Source of the DNA: Dolomedes plantarius
Lineage: Eukaryota; Arthropoda; Arachnida; Araneae; Dolomedidae
Length of the DNA stretch: 64,000 bases
Assembly: GCA_907164885.2 (NCBI GenBank)
Contig: OU015493.1
Span: 58,732,802 to 58,796,801 of the forward strand
Reading direction: 5' to 3'
The notes under the pieces were generated by a model that saw nothing but the letters and a program-made list of their open reading frames with translations, made no database searches and was not told the origin of the DNA. A program made the position numbers and the translations under genes. Positions 39,007 through 48,703 of this stretch are shown here, one piece after another. Position 1 is the stretch's first letter; the number at the start of each line of letters is the position of its first letter.

Positions 39007-39200
39007 CAGTCATACCTCGGTACTCGTATGGTTCAGTACTCATCCCATTTCGACGAGGAAAAAATTGCTTCGGTATTCGTCTCATTTCGGCGCGAAAAAA
39101 TTGCTTCGATACTCTTCGTTTGCTCGGTACTAGTCGCATTTCGGTGCTAAAGAAGTGCTTCGGTAATCGTTGTTTGCTTAGTACTCGTTACACATGCTAA
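39007..39200. mobile_element. Tigger-like terminus with internal subrepeats
   Basis: After TA (39005-39006) the sequence runs cagtcatacctcggtactcg and then repeats ttcggtattcgtc-, ttcgatactcttcgt-, cggtactagtcgcatttcgg- and ttcggtaatcgt-like units, separated by aaaaattgc. Multiple direct subrepeats near the ends are seen in Tigger families. The other end is not found, so the extent is uncertain. Confidence 0.5.
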
Positions 39201-39879
39201 AACTGCTTTATATATATATCGCATTAAAAATAGGTTGAGATGCATATTACAGTATAGTGATTGGGAATTCGTCTTCTGGAATAGAAAAATGACATCAATA
39301 AACGATACACGAGGAATGACGACCAAAAATTATGAACCATGGAACATATTTATTTTGAGGGAATATGAAGAAAATGGCTTAAGGCCTAAAAAATACAGAA
39401 TGTTTGTCATTCTATGCGACTATGAAGACCGGTGGATGAGTCTTGAGTCCCCATGCTAACAGTCCCGTTTTCCAAGTCCAAATGTCTCGCTTCATCTTAG
39501 GCATCCTGAAAAGCACCCTCTCTGCTCTCTGTCCTGTCCAACAGATCGGGAGAGATTCCTTCTTGCAGGTGGCTGATGAGTTTTGCATCTGTCCAGCAGT
39601 CTGCCAAATTTGGCGAATAGCACTCGCCAAGCGGATAGAAAAACTGCTAAAACGAAGCGGCACAAAGAGAATTGATTATGCATGTGTATCTCCGGGGGGG
39701 GGGGGGGCGAGCGAAAAGTAGCCAAACTGGTAGCATGAGATACCAACCTTTTCTCCTCCGCACATCGGAATTTCTTCGATACGTAGAAACGCGTTCTTAT
39801 CGTTGAAAAAAATAAATTTTCGTTGAATACAGTGCCATTGTCAAGGGGTAGTATCCACATTTATGTGGTACATGCAGAA

Positions 39880-40375
39880 TATCCTTCTCGATCCCGGCCG
39901 GGCCCCCAGTTTTATAAAAATCTTTATCTCGGACGGACGCCCACTTTTGTGGAATCAAGGACCGCGTATTCACTTGCAACACCAAGACACTACTATACTC
40001 AGAGTTAATCAGTACTCAATGAAGGACAGTCTCACTACTTAATGCACAACACTATATATTAACGTTAAGAACTATTTACATATGTTGAATTACGGTAATA
40101 TACGTTACACGTCAGGCCGCACCAGGCCTCCACAAATCTGGATGGGTTACAGTATACGGCCGTCTGCCACTTATAGGAGCCAACGTTATGTCCCGTCGAG
40201 ACTATTTCTCCCGTCGCAGCACGTCTGCTGCTTTTAGGCACCTTTTGCCTGATCGGGAACCAATCTTAGTCTCTCTCCAAACACTTTCTCCCCAGTTCAT
40301 CTCTCGGAATCCTAGTAGCGCTGTCGTCGCATAACGTACATGGCGACATATAGCTCATAGCCGGAGCCCTGGGAT
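39880..40375 (-). mobile_element. Possible gypsy-type LTR with primer-binding-like sequence
   Basis: On the minus strand a less AT-rich stretch of about 400 bases ends gaatacgcggtccttgattc. It is followed by gtgggcgtccgtccgagat and then tgggggcccggccgggat, both resembling the tRNA-Pro-type binding site used by many retroelements. No second LTR, gag or pol frame can be recognised next to it, so this is a remnant at best. Boundaries are approximate. Confidence 0.35.
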
Positions 40376-40383
40376 AATACAAT

Positions 40384-40385
<2 letters not shown>

Positions 40386-40415
<30 letters not shown>
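40386..40415. repeat. (TA)n tract left of MITE copy 2
   Basis: Alternating TA runs directly into the MITE end at 40416. Confidence 0.8.
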
Positions 40416-40419
<4 letters not shown>

Positions 40420-40584
40420 GAATCTCGATCGATCGTTTTCGTGTCCATCGTTTTTCCGTATGTGTCGTTCACTTTATCCAGCCCCAACGATCATATTGCT
40501 TTGTTATGTTTCCGCATCTATCGTTTTCCCGCATTTATCGTTCATTTCAATCGGTCCCTTGAAAAACGATAGATCGAGATTCCA

Positions 40585-40587
<3 letters not shown>
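40416..40587. mobile_element. MITE, copy 2 (sister of 18148-18320)
   Basis: It begins agtggaatctcgatcgatcg (the leading C is lost) and ends gatcgagattccactg. The interior matches copy 1 with few changes (tccatcgtttttccgtatgt, gtcgttca, tatcgttttcccgcattta). It is embedded between two (TA)n tracts. Confidence 0.9.

Positions 40588-40677
<90 letters not shown>
40588..40677. repeat. (TA)n microsatellite, about 90 bp
   Basis: An uninterrupted TA run separates MITE copy 2 from the Tigger element at 40678. Confidence 0.9.
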
Positions 40678-40678
<1 letters not shown>

Positions 40679-41177
40679 TTGGCTCTCTGTTTAACGACGC
40701 TCTACTTAACGACGATCTCTGTTTAAAGACGATATTTCCCAGTCCCGGCCCCTCAGACGTAAAAAATTCTATTTAAAGACAACATTGTTTCTGTTTAACG
40801 ACGGATTTTTTTTCATGATAAACTTTTTCTTCAACATTTTGTCTGCAGGAAGGGAACCTTCTGTGGGGGAAAACAAGTTTGGTTTCAATAACAGACCCGG
40901 AATTTCCTTGATGTTTGCAATGTTGCAATCATAGACTTGTTGAAAAAAAAAAGGAGGGGGGGGATTACTGTTTCTCGGAAGATTGAATATTCTTTCATGG
41001 AGCTCTTAGTGCGGGAGTTGAATCACTCTATTGTCCCTACCATCTGTTGTCATGTGACTTGCGAACTGTCCATAGCAGCCCTCTCTCACTGCTTCTGGGA
41101 AGCAGTTGTTCATGTTTAGAGAATTCATGATTGTGTAGGAGCTCATTCCAGTACGAATACGAGGTGAGTAAAGCAAA

Positions 41178-43133
41178 ATGGCATCAAAGCGAAAGCATCT
41201 TACGCTACAGGAAAAGGGGAAAATTATTGAAGACTGGGAAGAAAATGTTGGAATAACAAAAGTCCAATTTGCAAGTAAATTTTAGCTACCCGAGTCTACT
41301 CTCAAAGGCATTTTAGCAAGCAAAGAGAAAATTCTTGAAGCAGCGCAAAAATTTGGTTTGGGATCCAAATCCGAACGGCAGAAAATTCAATGTGGCCGAT
41401 CAGAAGAGTTTGATAAGGCAGTCTTGCAATGGTTTCATGAAGCAAGAGCATCTAACATTCCAATTTCCGGAGTGATATTTAAAGAAAATGCTATTGTTCT
41501 AGCAGAAAATCAGGCTTCGGCTGGTTGGCTAGCAAAGTTCAAAGAAAGATATGGGCTTGCATTTAAAAGCATATCTGGCGAAAGTGACTCAGTAGATGAA
41601 AATATAGTGGAAGAATGGAAAATAGTGCTGAAGAGGATATTAGATGGATATGATGAGAAGAACATATTCAGTGCAGATGAGACGGGCTAATTCTACAATT
41701 TGGTGCCTAATAAAACTTTAACGTATATGGGCGAAAAGTGCTTTGGTGGAAAACACAGTAAGGAGCGATTGACTGCTTTACTGTGCACTAATTCAGATGG
41801 ATCTGAGAAATTTCCACCACTAGTTATAGGCAAATCAAAGCAACCAATGTGTTTTAAGAATATCACCAGGAAACCTTGTGAGTACCGGAATAACAATAAA
41901 GCGTAGATGTCATCACAAATTTTTATTGATTGGATAAGAAAATTTGATGCAAAAATGCATCAAGAAAAGAGAAAAGTTTTACTTTTAATCGACCGTTGCA
42001 CTGCACATACTCCAAATATCCCTGGTCTTACAAATTTGACTATTCATTTCTTACCAGCTAATTGCACTAGAAAGTTGCAGCCATTCGATCTGCGTATCAT
42101 TCGCACTATGAAAGCGTACTACAGAAAGTCTTTAATTAGGAAATTAATAAACAATTCGGCTAACAGTATGAAAATTAGAAAATTTACGATCTTGGAAGCA
42201 ATGCACATGATAACATCAACATGGAAAGAAGTTTCTTCATCCACAATAAAAAACTGCTTTTGCGTTGCTGGAATTCACAAACAACTTGTAGTGGAACTTC
42301 AAATTACGGATGTAGAAATCAACGAAGATGACATTACCCCCGAAGAATGGAGAAGTCTTGTGGAAGATGAGAATATTTCAATTCAAGATTTCTACAATTT
42401 TGATGAACCTGTATAGAGTTTCTCATGCTCACTTCTACCCAGACTTGGGTGTAATAATTTGAAGTGGCACTCTATTTGAATTATATACAAACACAGTTTA
42501 TACATGAAACAATGTTTATTGAATTCGTTGCACATATAATTGGCTTTTACAGCAATAAGCATGCGACTACTTGTACGGAATGTATAAACATAGCTTTCAA
42601 GAACAATATATTTTTATACTCACGAACAGTAAGTCAAACCAGCAGTACTGCCATGTAAACTTCTGGCCCGCTACGCACTAGCGCAGGATAACACCTTTTC
42701 AACCTTAACAACCTCCCCTCTTTTTCTTAATGACGCTGCGTGGTATTTATACTAAGAGCGTATGCCAAAATTAGCATATCTGAAGCAGCTTCTTTAATTC
42801 ATTAATTCAAAAGTTCGATTCTTGTGAATCGAATCTTGTGTATACCTTACACCTGTTTTAACAACAGATTACAGAAATGTAGAACAAATTTATGAAGATA
42901 TAGTAAACGAAAACACAGTGTCAGACGAAGAAGGTGAAGTTGAAGACACGGAAAACGAGACACTGCCACCGTCTTACACAGATGTAACTTCTGCTCTAGA
43001 TGTTCTCCGACGCTATATTACATCGAATATGGAAGATGACACGTTTAACATTTTAGAAAATCTGGAAAAGAGAATAACGAAAACAAGGCAAAAAAATGAA
43101 GCAATCATCACTTTTGACGTTTTAAAACCTAAT
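41178..43133 (+). pseudogene. Tigger transposase with three in-frame stops and an insertion
   Basis: MASKRKHLTLQEKGKII starts a CENP-B-type N-terminal helix-turn-helix. CENP-B/HTH_CenpB follows (WFHEARASNIPISG, ASAGWLAKFKERYGL), then the DDE_1 core: FSADETG (first Asp), LLLIDRCTAHT (second; usual form is DNCxAH) and LPANCTRKLQPFD (third). The whole gene stays in one frame. It is broken only by TAG (at about 41283), TAA (at about 41688, in DETG-stop-FYNL) and TAG (at about 41904, before MSSQIF). At 42412 an LTR-like insertion splits FDEP-V. Skipping it restores VLTTDYRNVEQIYEDI with no shift. The C-terminus is cut by the N run. Confidence 0.9.
42413..42850 (-). mobile_element. Solo-LTR-like insertion inside Tigger
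   Basis: It is flanked by acctgt (42407-42412, 42851-42856), a 5-6-bp target duplication. Read on the minus strand it starts tgtaaggtatac (counting the A/C overlap), holds a TATA-like tagtataaataccacg and an aattcaataaacattg polyadenylation signal, and ends near gagaaactctataca. This is the order expected of an LTR of BEL/copia/gypsy type. There is no internal coding. The exact termini overlap the target duplication, so they are uncertain by a few bases. Confidence 0.7.
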
Positions 43134-43633
43134 NNNNNNNNNNNNNNNNNNNNNNNNNNNNNNNNNNNNNNNNNNNNNNNNNNNNNNNNNNNNNNNNNNN
43201 NNNNNNNNNNNNNNNNNNNNNNNNNNNNNNNNNNNNNNNNNNNNNNNNNNNNNNNNNNNNNNNNNNNNNNNNNNNNNNNNNNNNNNNNNNNNNNNNNNNN
43301 NNNNNNNNNNNNNNNNNNNNNNNNNNNNNNNNNNNNNNNNNNNNNNNNNNNNNNNNNNNNNNNNNNNNNNNNNNNNNNNNNNNNNNNNNNNNNNNNNNNN
43401 NNNNNNNNNNNNNNNNNNNNNNNNNNNNNNNNNNNNNNNNNNNNNNNNNNNNNNNNNNNNNNNNNNNNNNNNNNNNNNNNNNNNNNNNNNNNNNNNNNNN
43501 NNNNNNNNNNNNNNNNNNNNNNNNNNNNNNNNNNNNNNNNNNNNNNNNNNNNNNNNNNNNNNNNNNNNNNNNNNNNNNNNNNNNNNNNNNNNNNNNNNNN
43601 NNNNNNNNNNNNNNNNNNNNNNNNNNNNNNNNN
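43134..43633. other. Assembly gap, 500 N
   Basis: Exactly 500 N, the usual placeholder for a gap of unknown size. It joins the 3' part of a plus-strand Tigger to a minus-strand Tc1 fragment. Confidence 0.99.
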
Positions 43634-43881
43634 CGGTTGGGTGCGGTTCTTCCTAATTTCTCTGGACAGCACTCGTCGGTCTCTATCTCCCAGTTTCGTG
43701 GGTCTGCCGATCGGGGCACATTTCGACAATCCCCGCTCACTTTCCATTTCTGAATCACATAGGCCACTGTCGATTTTTGGTAATTCAGCTCGCTAAATAT
43801 GTCCGTTAAGGATCGGCTGTTTCTGTGATACCCGACGATTACAACTTTCTCGAAATTAGGTAACTCTGCACTTCGTGGCAT
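43634..43881 (-). pseudogene. Tc1-like transposase, N-terminal fragment at gap edge
   Basis: ATG at 43881 opens MPRSAELPNFEKVVIVGYHR with a helix-turn-helix (LTDIFSELNYQKSTVAYVI) and WKVSGDCRNVPRSADPRNW, the paired-like DNA-binding domain of Tc1-family proteins. It is a different family from the two copies at 5508 and 21059. The frame is open to the gap, so the intact length cannot be judged. A terminal-repeat-like gtgtccaaatacttattgg lies at 43982, about 100 bp upstream of the start. Confidence 0.8.
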
Positions 43882-44902
43882 CTTGCATGCGACTAATACC
43901 AATGTTGTTTCCTACACGATATTTAACGGTGATTTTTAGGGCGTGACGTATATCAGGGCCTCAGATATCGTCATTTGTATGAGTGTCCAAATACTTATTG
44001 GTAGATAGTGTATTAGATGAGGATTTTGAAACGGTTCTATTGAAAGAATGCCAAAAATATGTATAAATATATTTATAATAAATACAACGATCAATGTATG
44101 CAATTGATGTAAAAAAAAGAAAAAATATATTTATAAAAAATCGTAACGGATATTTTTATAGACAAAATAAAGTAGAAGAAAAAATTCAAATTAAATATAA
44201 TAGAACATACTAAAGAATATAGTACAGTCAATATAATACAGTTTGAGGCAGCAATTACGCTTTTACTGTATTTTAATATATTTTTGGATAATTTCCAATC
44301 GTCTGCCGCATTAGCAAGAAAAAAAGACTTTTTTTTCTATTTCGTTGTTATGCACGTGACGATAAATTAATTTAAAGTACCAGAAAAAGAAATCCCGTGA
44401 TCAGCATTTAATAAATTAAATTATAAAAATTAATCTTTAAAAATTCACCAAAAATCAGAAAATGGAGGTAAAGATTCGAAAAAGATTTCATTTTAAAGAA
44501 ATTTTTATGATCTTTCTCGTGATATAAAATTTATAACCCTCAAATTATTATTTTAAATGCAAAAATTTAATTTAAGCTTCAAAATTTAATTTTAAAAAAT
44601 CTAAGAAGAATTTTTCAAAAATCTTTGTTAGTGCACCCCTACACTATAAGAAGAATCGCCATGCAAATTTTCAGCCCTTTAGGTCCAGCGGTTTGGTCTG
44701 TGCGTTGTCTGTCAGTCAGTCAGTCAGTCAGTTACGGAACTGTTTTATATAGTATATAGATATGAAAACAGCTTTATTTATTTATTTATATGAAACTAAA
44801 ATAGAAAAAAAATGAAGGGTGAGCCTGAAGCTCAGATAATATTACTTCAATATTTGGTAAAATATTTGAGACTGTTACTCTCATATCATCATTGCTTGCT
44901 AC
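43882..44902. other. Non-coding; Tc1 5' end and (CAGT)n repeat
   Basis: The part to about 44010 is the Tc1 5' flank and terminal repeat. Further on, 44640-44765 carries tttcagccctttaggtccag, then tgtctgtcagtcagtcagtc and tatagtatatagat. This (CAGT)n arrangement ending in a short TATAGAT-like word resembles the 3' end of dispersed arthropod repeats, but its class is not clear. The rest shows nothing specific. Confidence 0.45.
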
Positions 44903-45040
44903 AGGGTGCGGCAGAAAGAACGTTCTGATTTGGAACGTCAATAACAAAAATCCAAAGCAAGATAGAGAAAGAAATCTTTTATACCTGAGAAGTACACAGT
45001 ATGCCATTGTCATCGGCATACTGTGTCTCGCGGAATCGCC

Positions 45041-45226
45041 AGGGCCTTTTTATCGAATGGGCAAATCGGGACTTTGCCCAGGGCCCCCTGATGCTAGGGG
45101 GCCCCAAAACGCCCTTGGTGTATGCACCTAGTACTTGTAAAAGTATGTATTTTTATAAATGTCCGTAAAGGGGGCCCCCAAATAGCATCTGCCCAGGGGC
45201 CCCCAGAGTTCATAATCGGGCCCTGG
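45041..45226. mobile_element. GC-rich hAT-type MITE nested in the fold-back element
   Basis: The ends ccagggcc and gggccctgg are inverted. The sequence gaatcgcc flanks it on both sides (45033-45040, 45227-45234), an 8-bp target duplication as for hAT. Inside, gcccagggccccctgatgct and gcatctgcccaggggccccc are further inverted parts. About 186 bp, non-coding. Confidence 0.8.
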
Positions 45227-45329
45227 GAATCGCCGTGATTTCTTGCGTAATTGCTACCTTGAGTGTTTGCAAATTTGTTGGTCGGTGTTGGTACACTTTT
45301 GATTTGAGATAGTCTCACAGAAAAAATAT

Positions 45330-45479
45330 TTGCGAGCACTCAAGGTAGCAATTACGCAAGAAATCACGGCGATTCTGCGGGACATAATCCGCAGATCCAT
45401 GCAAAATTTCCGAAATAGACTTCAAAACTGCATCGAAAATGACGGTCGACATTTAACTGATGTAATCTTTAAAACTTAA
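45330..45479 (+). pseudogene. Mariner transposase C-terminal remnant
   Basis: The frame reads LRALKVAITQEITAILRD, then MQNFRNRLQNCIENDGRHLT and DVIFKT before TAA. The RNxxxRLxxCIxxxGxHLxDVIF pattern is the C-terminal end of many mariner-type transposases. About 49 residues remain; the DDE core is gone. Part of this coding tail is mirrored in the left arm. Confidence 0.75.
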
Positions 45480-45659
45480 TGGAAGACAATGGCATATTGT
45501 GTACTTCTCAGATATAAAAGATTTCTTTCTCTATCTTGCTTTGTATTTTTTTTATTGACGTTCCAAATCGAAACGTTCTTTCTGCCGCATCCTGTATTTA
45601 TAGATACTCATTTAGAAAACCCAATCTCACTAATATAGGCAAAAGCGAACGGAAACAAT

Positions 45660-45893
45660 GTATCCTTGTAAGACTGTTTGGCACCTTATTTAACGATATC
45701 ATATATTTTTAACATGAAAAATATAAATAAAATTATCAAAAATATGTAACTATAGAAAGTTTAAAGCATGTTTTTAAATTACATGATTCAGCATGATATA
45801 AATTTACTTCAAAGTGTCCACGACCCCTCCAAATCTTTTCGTGACTTCTCTATGGGTTGCGACCCACAGTTTGCGCACCACTGCTCCAAAGGA
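45660..45893. mobile_element. hAT MITE fragment, relative of 19282-19689
   Basis: The right half (gatataaatttacttcaaag, cacgacccctcc, gggttgcgacccacagtttg, cgcaccactg) matches the right half of the MITE at 19282-19689. The left end was not found. Confidence 0.7.
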
Positions 45894-45999
45894 CAAAGCT
45901 TACTGAAATTAATCTGCAGCAGTTTGGGGAGCAGACATCATACAGATATGAGTGTTTTATGTATCCTACACCAGAAGTCAGCTTACTTTAACAAGTGAG

Positions 46000-46920
46000 T
46001 GTAATGACGCGCCTTTGAATTATATGAAAAGTTATATTAAAAGTTGAGAAGAAAATTATCAAAGGCTTCAACATTACATTTTTTGATAGGGATGGGAACG
46101 CCGACGTAGAAAGACAATTTAATTAAAGAGGAGAACGGTCATTTTTATGACTTAGGCAGGAGAAGAAGTTTACGACAGCGGTTTGTTTGTGGTTTCTGAT
46201 GCCAGACAAGATAGAGGAGAGTGGAGCCAAGGCTGACACTATACCACAATACCTCTTTGAAGAACAATTTATGGCAGACAGGGTGCGGTATCGAATGCAT
46301 GAAAACGTGGGAGGTCCGGTAATTGATCTGATGTGGGTGTGTACAGTTTGAGGGGGGCATCCAATCAGAAGACAAAAATGATGGCCAGGCGAATAAAATT
46401 ATTTCAGTGTCTGGAATGGCTGGAGGATTTTATGAGAAGGCGGGATCAAGGCAGAGAAAGGGGATGAAGAATTATATATGATTGAGCAGAGTGAGTTTAA
46501 AAAAAAAAGAGAGAATTGAGATTTTGCCGGGTGGAGCTGTAGGTTCCCCGCACCCCTGAGTTTAGGAGAGAAGGTGTTTAAGATTTGGTCGGGAGGAGCT
46601 AAAGGTTCCCCGCACCACTGAGTTTGACTGACTTGAGTGGAGAGCGCCCACATCTCTCGATATACTAAGCAAAGGAGCTGAGGAGCGACGGTTGCATCAC
46701 GATGAGGAAGTGCGACGTACCCGAATTCAAATTTGAAGGAAGTAATCGAGTGGAGATAGTACCAACATCCCGCCATACGAAGAGAAGAGTTACCCAGCTT
46801 GAAACAAGAAGTGACCGCCCCATGCCAAGGAAGGATTCGACCCACGGACCGCAGCGAGGCGAGCAAACCCAGTTAGCAGTCATCGAATGTCATCAAATCT
46901 GAGTGAGTGGTTAACATTCT
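46000..46920 (-). mobile_element. Degenerate SINE-related region with a local duplication
   Basis: On the minus strand 46850-46810 reads gtgggtcgaatccttccttg gcatggg, matching the B-box and downstream part of the SINE at 63693-63861 (gtgggttcgaatctcactct tggcatggg). Further out, gtaggttccccgcacc-cctgagttta (46548-46565) and aaaggttccccgcaccactg (46599-46618) form a duplication about 50 bp apart. The frames here are not genes I recognise. Boundaries are approximate. Confidence 0.45.
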
Positions 46921-47150
46921 TTGATTTGTTCAGTCCCCATGTTTTTGAGTGAGTTTGGTGTTATTAGAGCGGTAGAGAATAGGATATATATCTTGGTTAG
47001 AGTCAGTAATTAAGTTTTTGTTTGTGTCGTACGCTCCCTAATCATCACAAAGTAGGATCAAAATAAATGATAAACTAAAACAAAATAAATGAGTAAATTG
47101 CAAAGTGTGCCTGTTGATAATGTTAAAAATTAACTTGTAAACTATATATA
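46921..47150. other. Non-coding spacer
   Basis: AT-rich spacer between the SINE-like region and the 757-bp MITE; nothing specific seen. Confidence 0.4.
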
Positions 47151-47907
47151 CAGTATGCCCACTAAAGTCCTCTAAACTTCGGAACGGCTGCTGCTATATT
47201 CATAAAAGTGGTGTCTAGGTATAGTAAAGTAGCCATGCGCTACTGAATAAAACCACCTACCGCGCTACCTGGTGGAAAACAGAGGAGTTAGCATTCCTAT
47301 CTCGAAAACGGAATGAGATAGAGGAAAAAAGTGATTTACAAAGTTGTAGAACATTATCGAATTAGTAAGAAAAGATACCTTGTGGACATTAATGTGAAGA
47401 ATAGAATGGTTAAAAAGCGCATTTGTTTTTTCGTGATTTCCTACACTGTGACGTCACGAAACTTGAACGGAAGGAGAAATGATTATCTTTCGGGCAAAAC
47501 ACGACACCGCAATGACGGTGAGAAGTTTGAACATCTCAAATAAAGGTATATTGTTAAAACTAGTTGTTTTTTTCTTTCTCAGATCGTTTTGTCACGTCAC
47601 AATGTAGGAAATCACGAAAAAACAAATGCGCGTTTTCACCGTTCTAGTTTTTCCATTAATGTCCCCAAGGTATCTATTTGTACTAAATCGATGATTTTCT
47701 ACAACTTTGTAAATCCCTTTTTTCCCCTATCTCGTTCCGTTTTCGAGATAGGATTGCTAACTCCGCAGTTTTCCACCAGGTGGCGCGGTAGGTGGTTTTA
47801 TTCAGTAGCGCATGGCTACTTTACTATACCTAGACACCACTTTTATGAACATAGCAGCAGCCGTTCCGAAGTTAAGAGGGTGGGAAGGGACTTTAGTGGG
47901 CATACTG
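47151..47907. mobile_element. Long fold-back MITE, 757 bp
   Basis: It starts cagtatgcccactaaagtcc and ends ggactttagtgggcatactg between TA duplicates (47149-47150, 47908-47909). The arms are inverted over about 300 bp each: ctaggtatagtaaagtagcc against ggctactttactatacctag, ctatctcgaaaacggaat against its complement near 47737, and gcgcatttgttttttcgtga against tcacgaaaaaacaaatgcgc. A centre of about 130-150 bp separates the arms. It has no coding capacity. TA duplication and the CAGT tip point to the Tc1/mariner superfamily. Confidence 0.92.
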
Positions 47908-48695
47908 TATGTAAATAAATTAAGATTTTTATTTAAACTTAATTACTTTGTTTTTAATTAGCGTAAATTGTTTGTGGTCTTGTAAGAGAGTTAATTTCAG
48001 GTCAAGGTATAGTACAACTTGTTCGTATGACAATTAGATGTCTAGAGCTTTGGGTTGTATTAAAAAAAATAATATTACACAACGCAACCAACTAACTTTT
48101 ATTAAAAATAATTACGTACTAAACGACATAATTACGAATCACGCCCAGATAAATAAAACAAGGACAGGCATTACGACAGTGAGATTTGGAGTGCTGCAGC
48201 TGACATCCATATAAAAAAGTTAGAAATTTTTTTTCAAAATTTGGTTTCAAAGACTCTGTCTTAAATTACTCTTATCGATTCTATGGGGGTGGGGTGGGGG
48301 GTACGACTGGCGATAGGACTGTATATTAATAAAATAAGTTAGGTAAAATACATTTGTAATTTGTCCCTGCCTGATAATAACCTGGCAAGACATTACTAAT
48401 CTGCTGACAGTCATCCTCGCTAGTCGTTATGGAATTCGAAACCTCTTTGTTGTTTTCCTCCCTTGAACCATAGGAATTTCTAGTTCATTTCTGAACCTCC
48501 GTGGCTGTACCACGACAAACTCAAGACAACTCACATCTTTTGAGACAACTTACACTGACTTTCGAAAACAGATTTTAGTAATAATCTCGATTTTTTTAAT
48601 CTTTGAGAGCCATAATAATTCTAGAGCAGATGCTAGATATTTTATGGAATGTAAGTGGTAGAGGCTTTTTTAAATTCCATCACCTTAGTTTTCAA
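47908..48695. other. Non-coding spacer
   Basis: No gene recognised. A G-rich tract (ggggtggggtggggggtac) is at 48284-48303. Confidence 0.4.
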
Positions 48696-48703
48696 GTCCT
48701 AAT

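Larger units (their letters stand above)
40678..43133 (+). mobile_element. Tigger/pogo transposon, 3' end lost in assembly gap
   Basis: The left end starts cttggctctctgtttaacga after TA and repeats the ctctgtttaacgac / ctacttaacgacg / ctgtttaaagacg word four to five times, as in Tigger terminal regions. It carries a transposase gene from 41178 that reads into the N run. A 438-bp insertion (42413-42850) interrupts it. The right end is not visible. Confidence 0.85.
44903..45597. mobile_element. Fold-back mariner derivative
   Basis: The ends cagggtgcggcagaaagaac (44903) and gttctttctgccgcatcctg (45597) are inverted and next to TA. The inverted similarity continues far inwards: caaagcaagatagagaaaga against tctttctctatcttgctttg, and gtgatttcttgcgtaattgc (45234) against gcaattacgcaagaaatcac (45348). 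The element is therefore a near-complete palindrome. The left arm is shortened by a deletion near 45013 and split by a hAT MITE at 45041. The right arm codes for a transposase C-terminus. Confidence 0.83.

Noticed and set aside
38912..39860. Overlapping frames of 70-122 codons on both strands
   Set aside because: Less AT-rich DNA gives longer chance frames; no domain, splice support or similarity recognised.
43013..43747. 244-residue minus frame through the N run
   Set aside because: Translated N joined to antisense of Tigger and of the Tc1 fragment.
42918..43796. 292-residue frame through the N run (+)
   Set aside because: Most of it is translated N. Only the first 72 codons are real, and they belong to the Tigger transposase.
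44892..45339. Frames across the fold-back mariner and GC-rich MITE
   Set aside because: They cross element borders and the target duplication, so they cannot be one gene.
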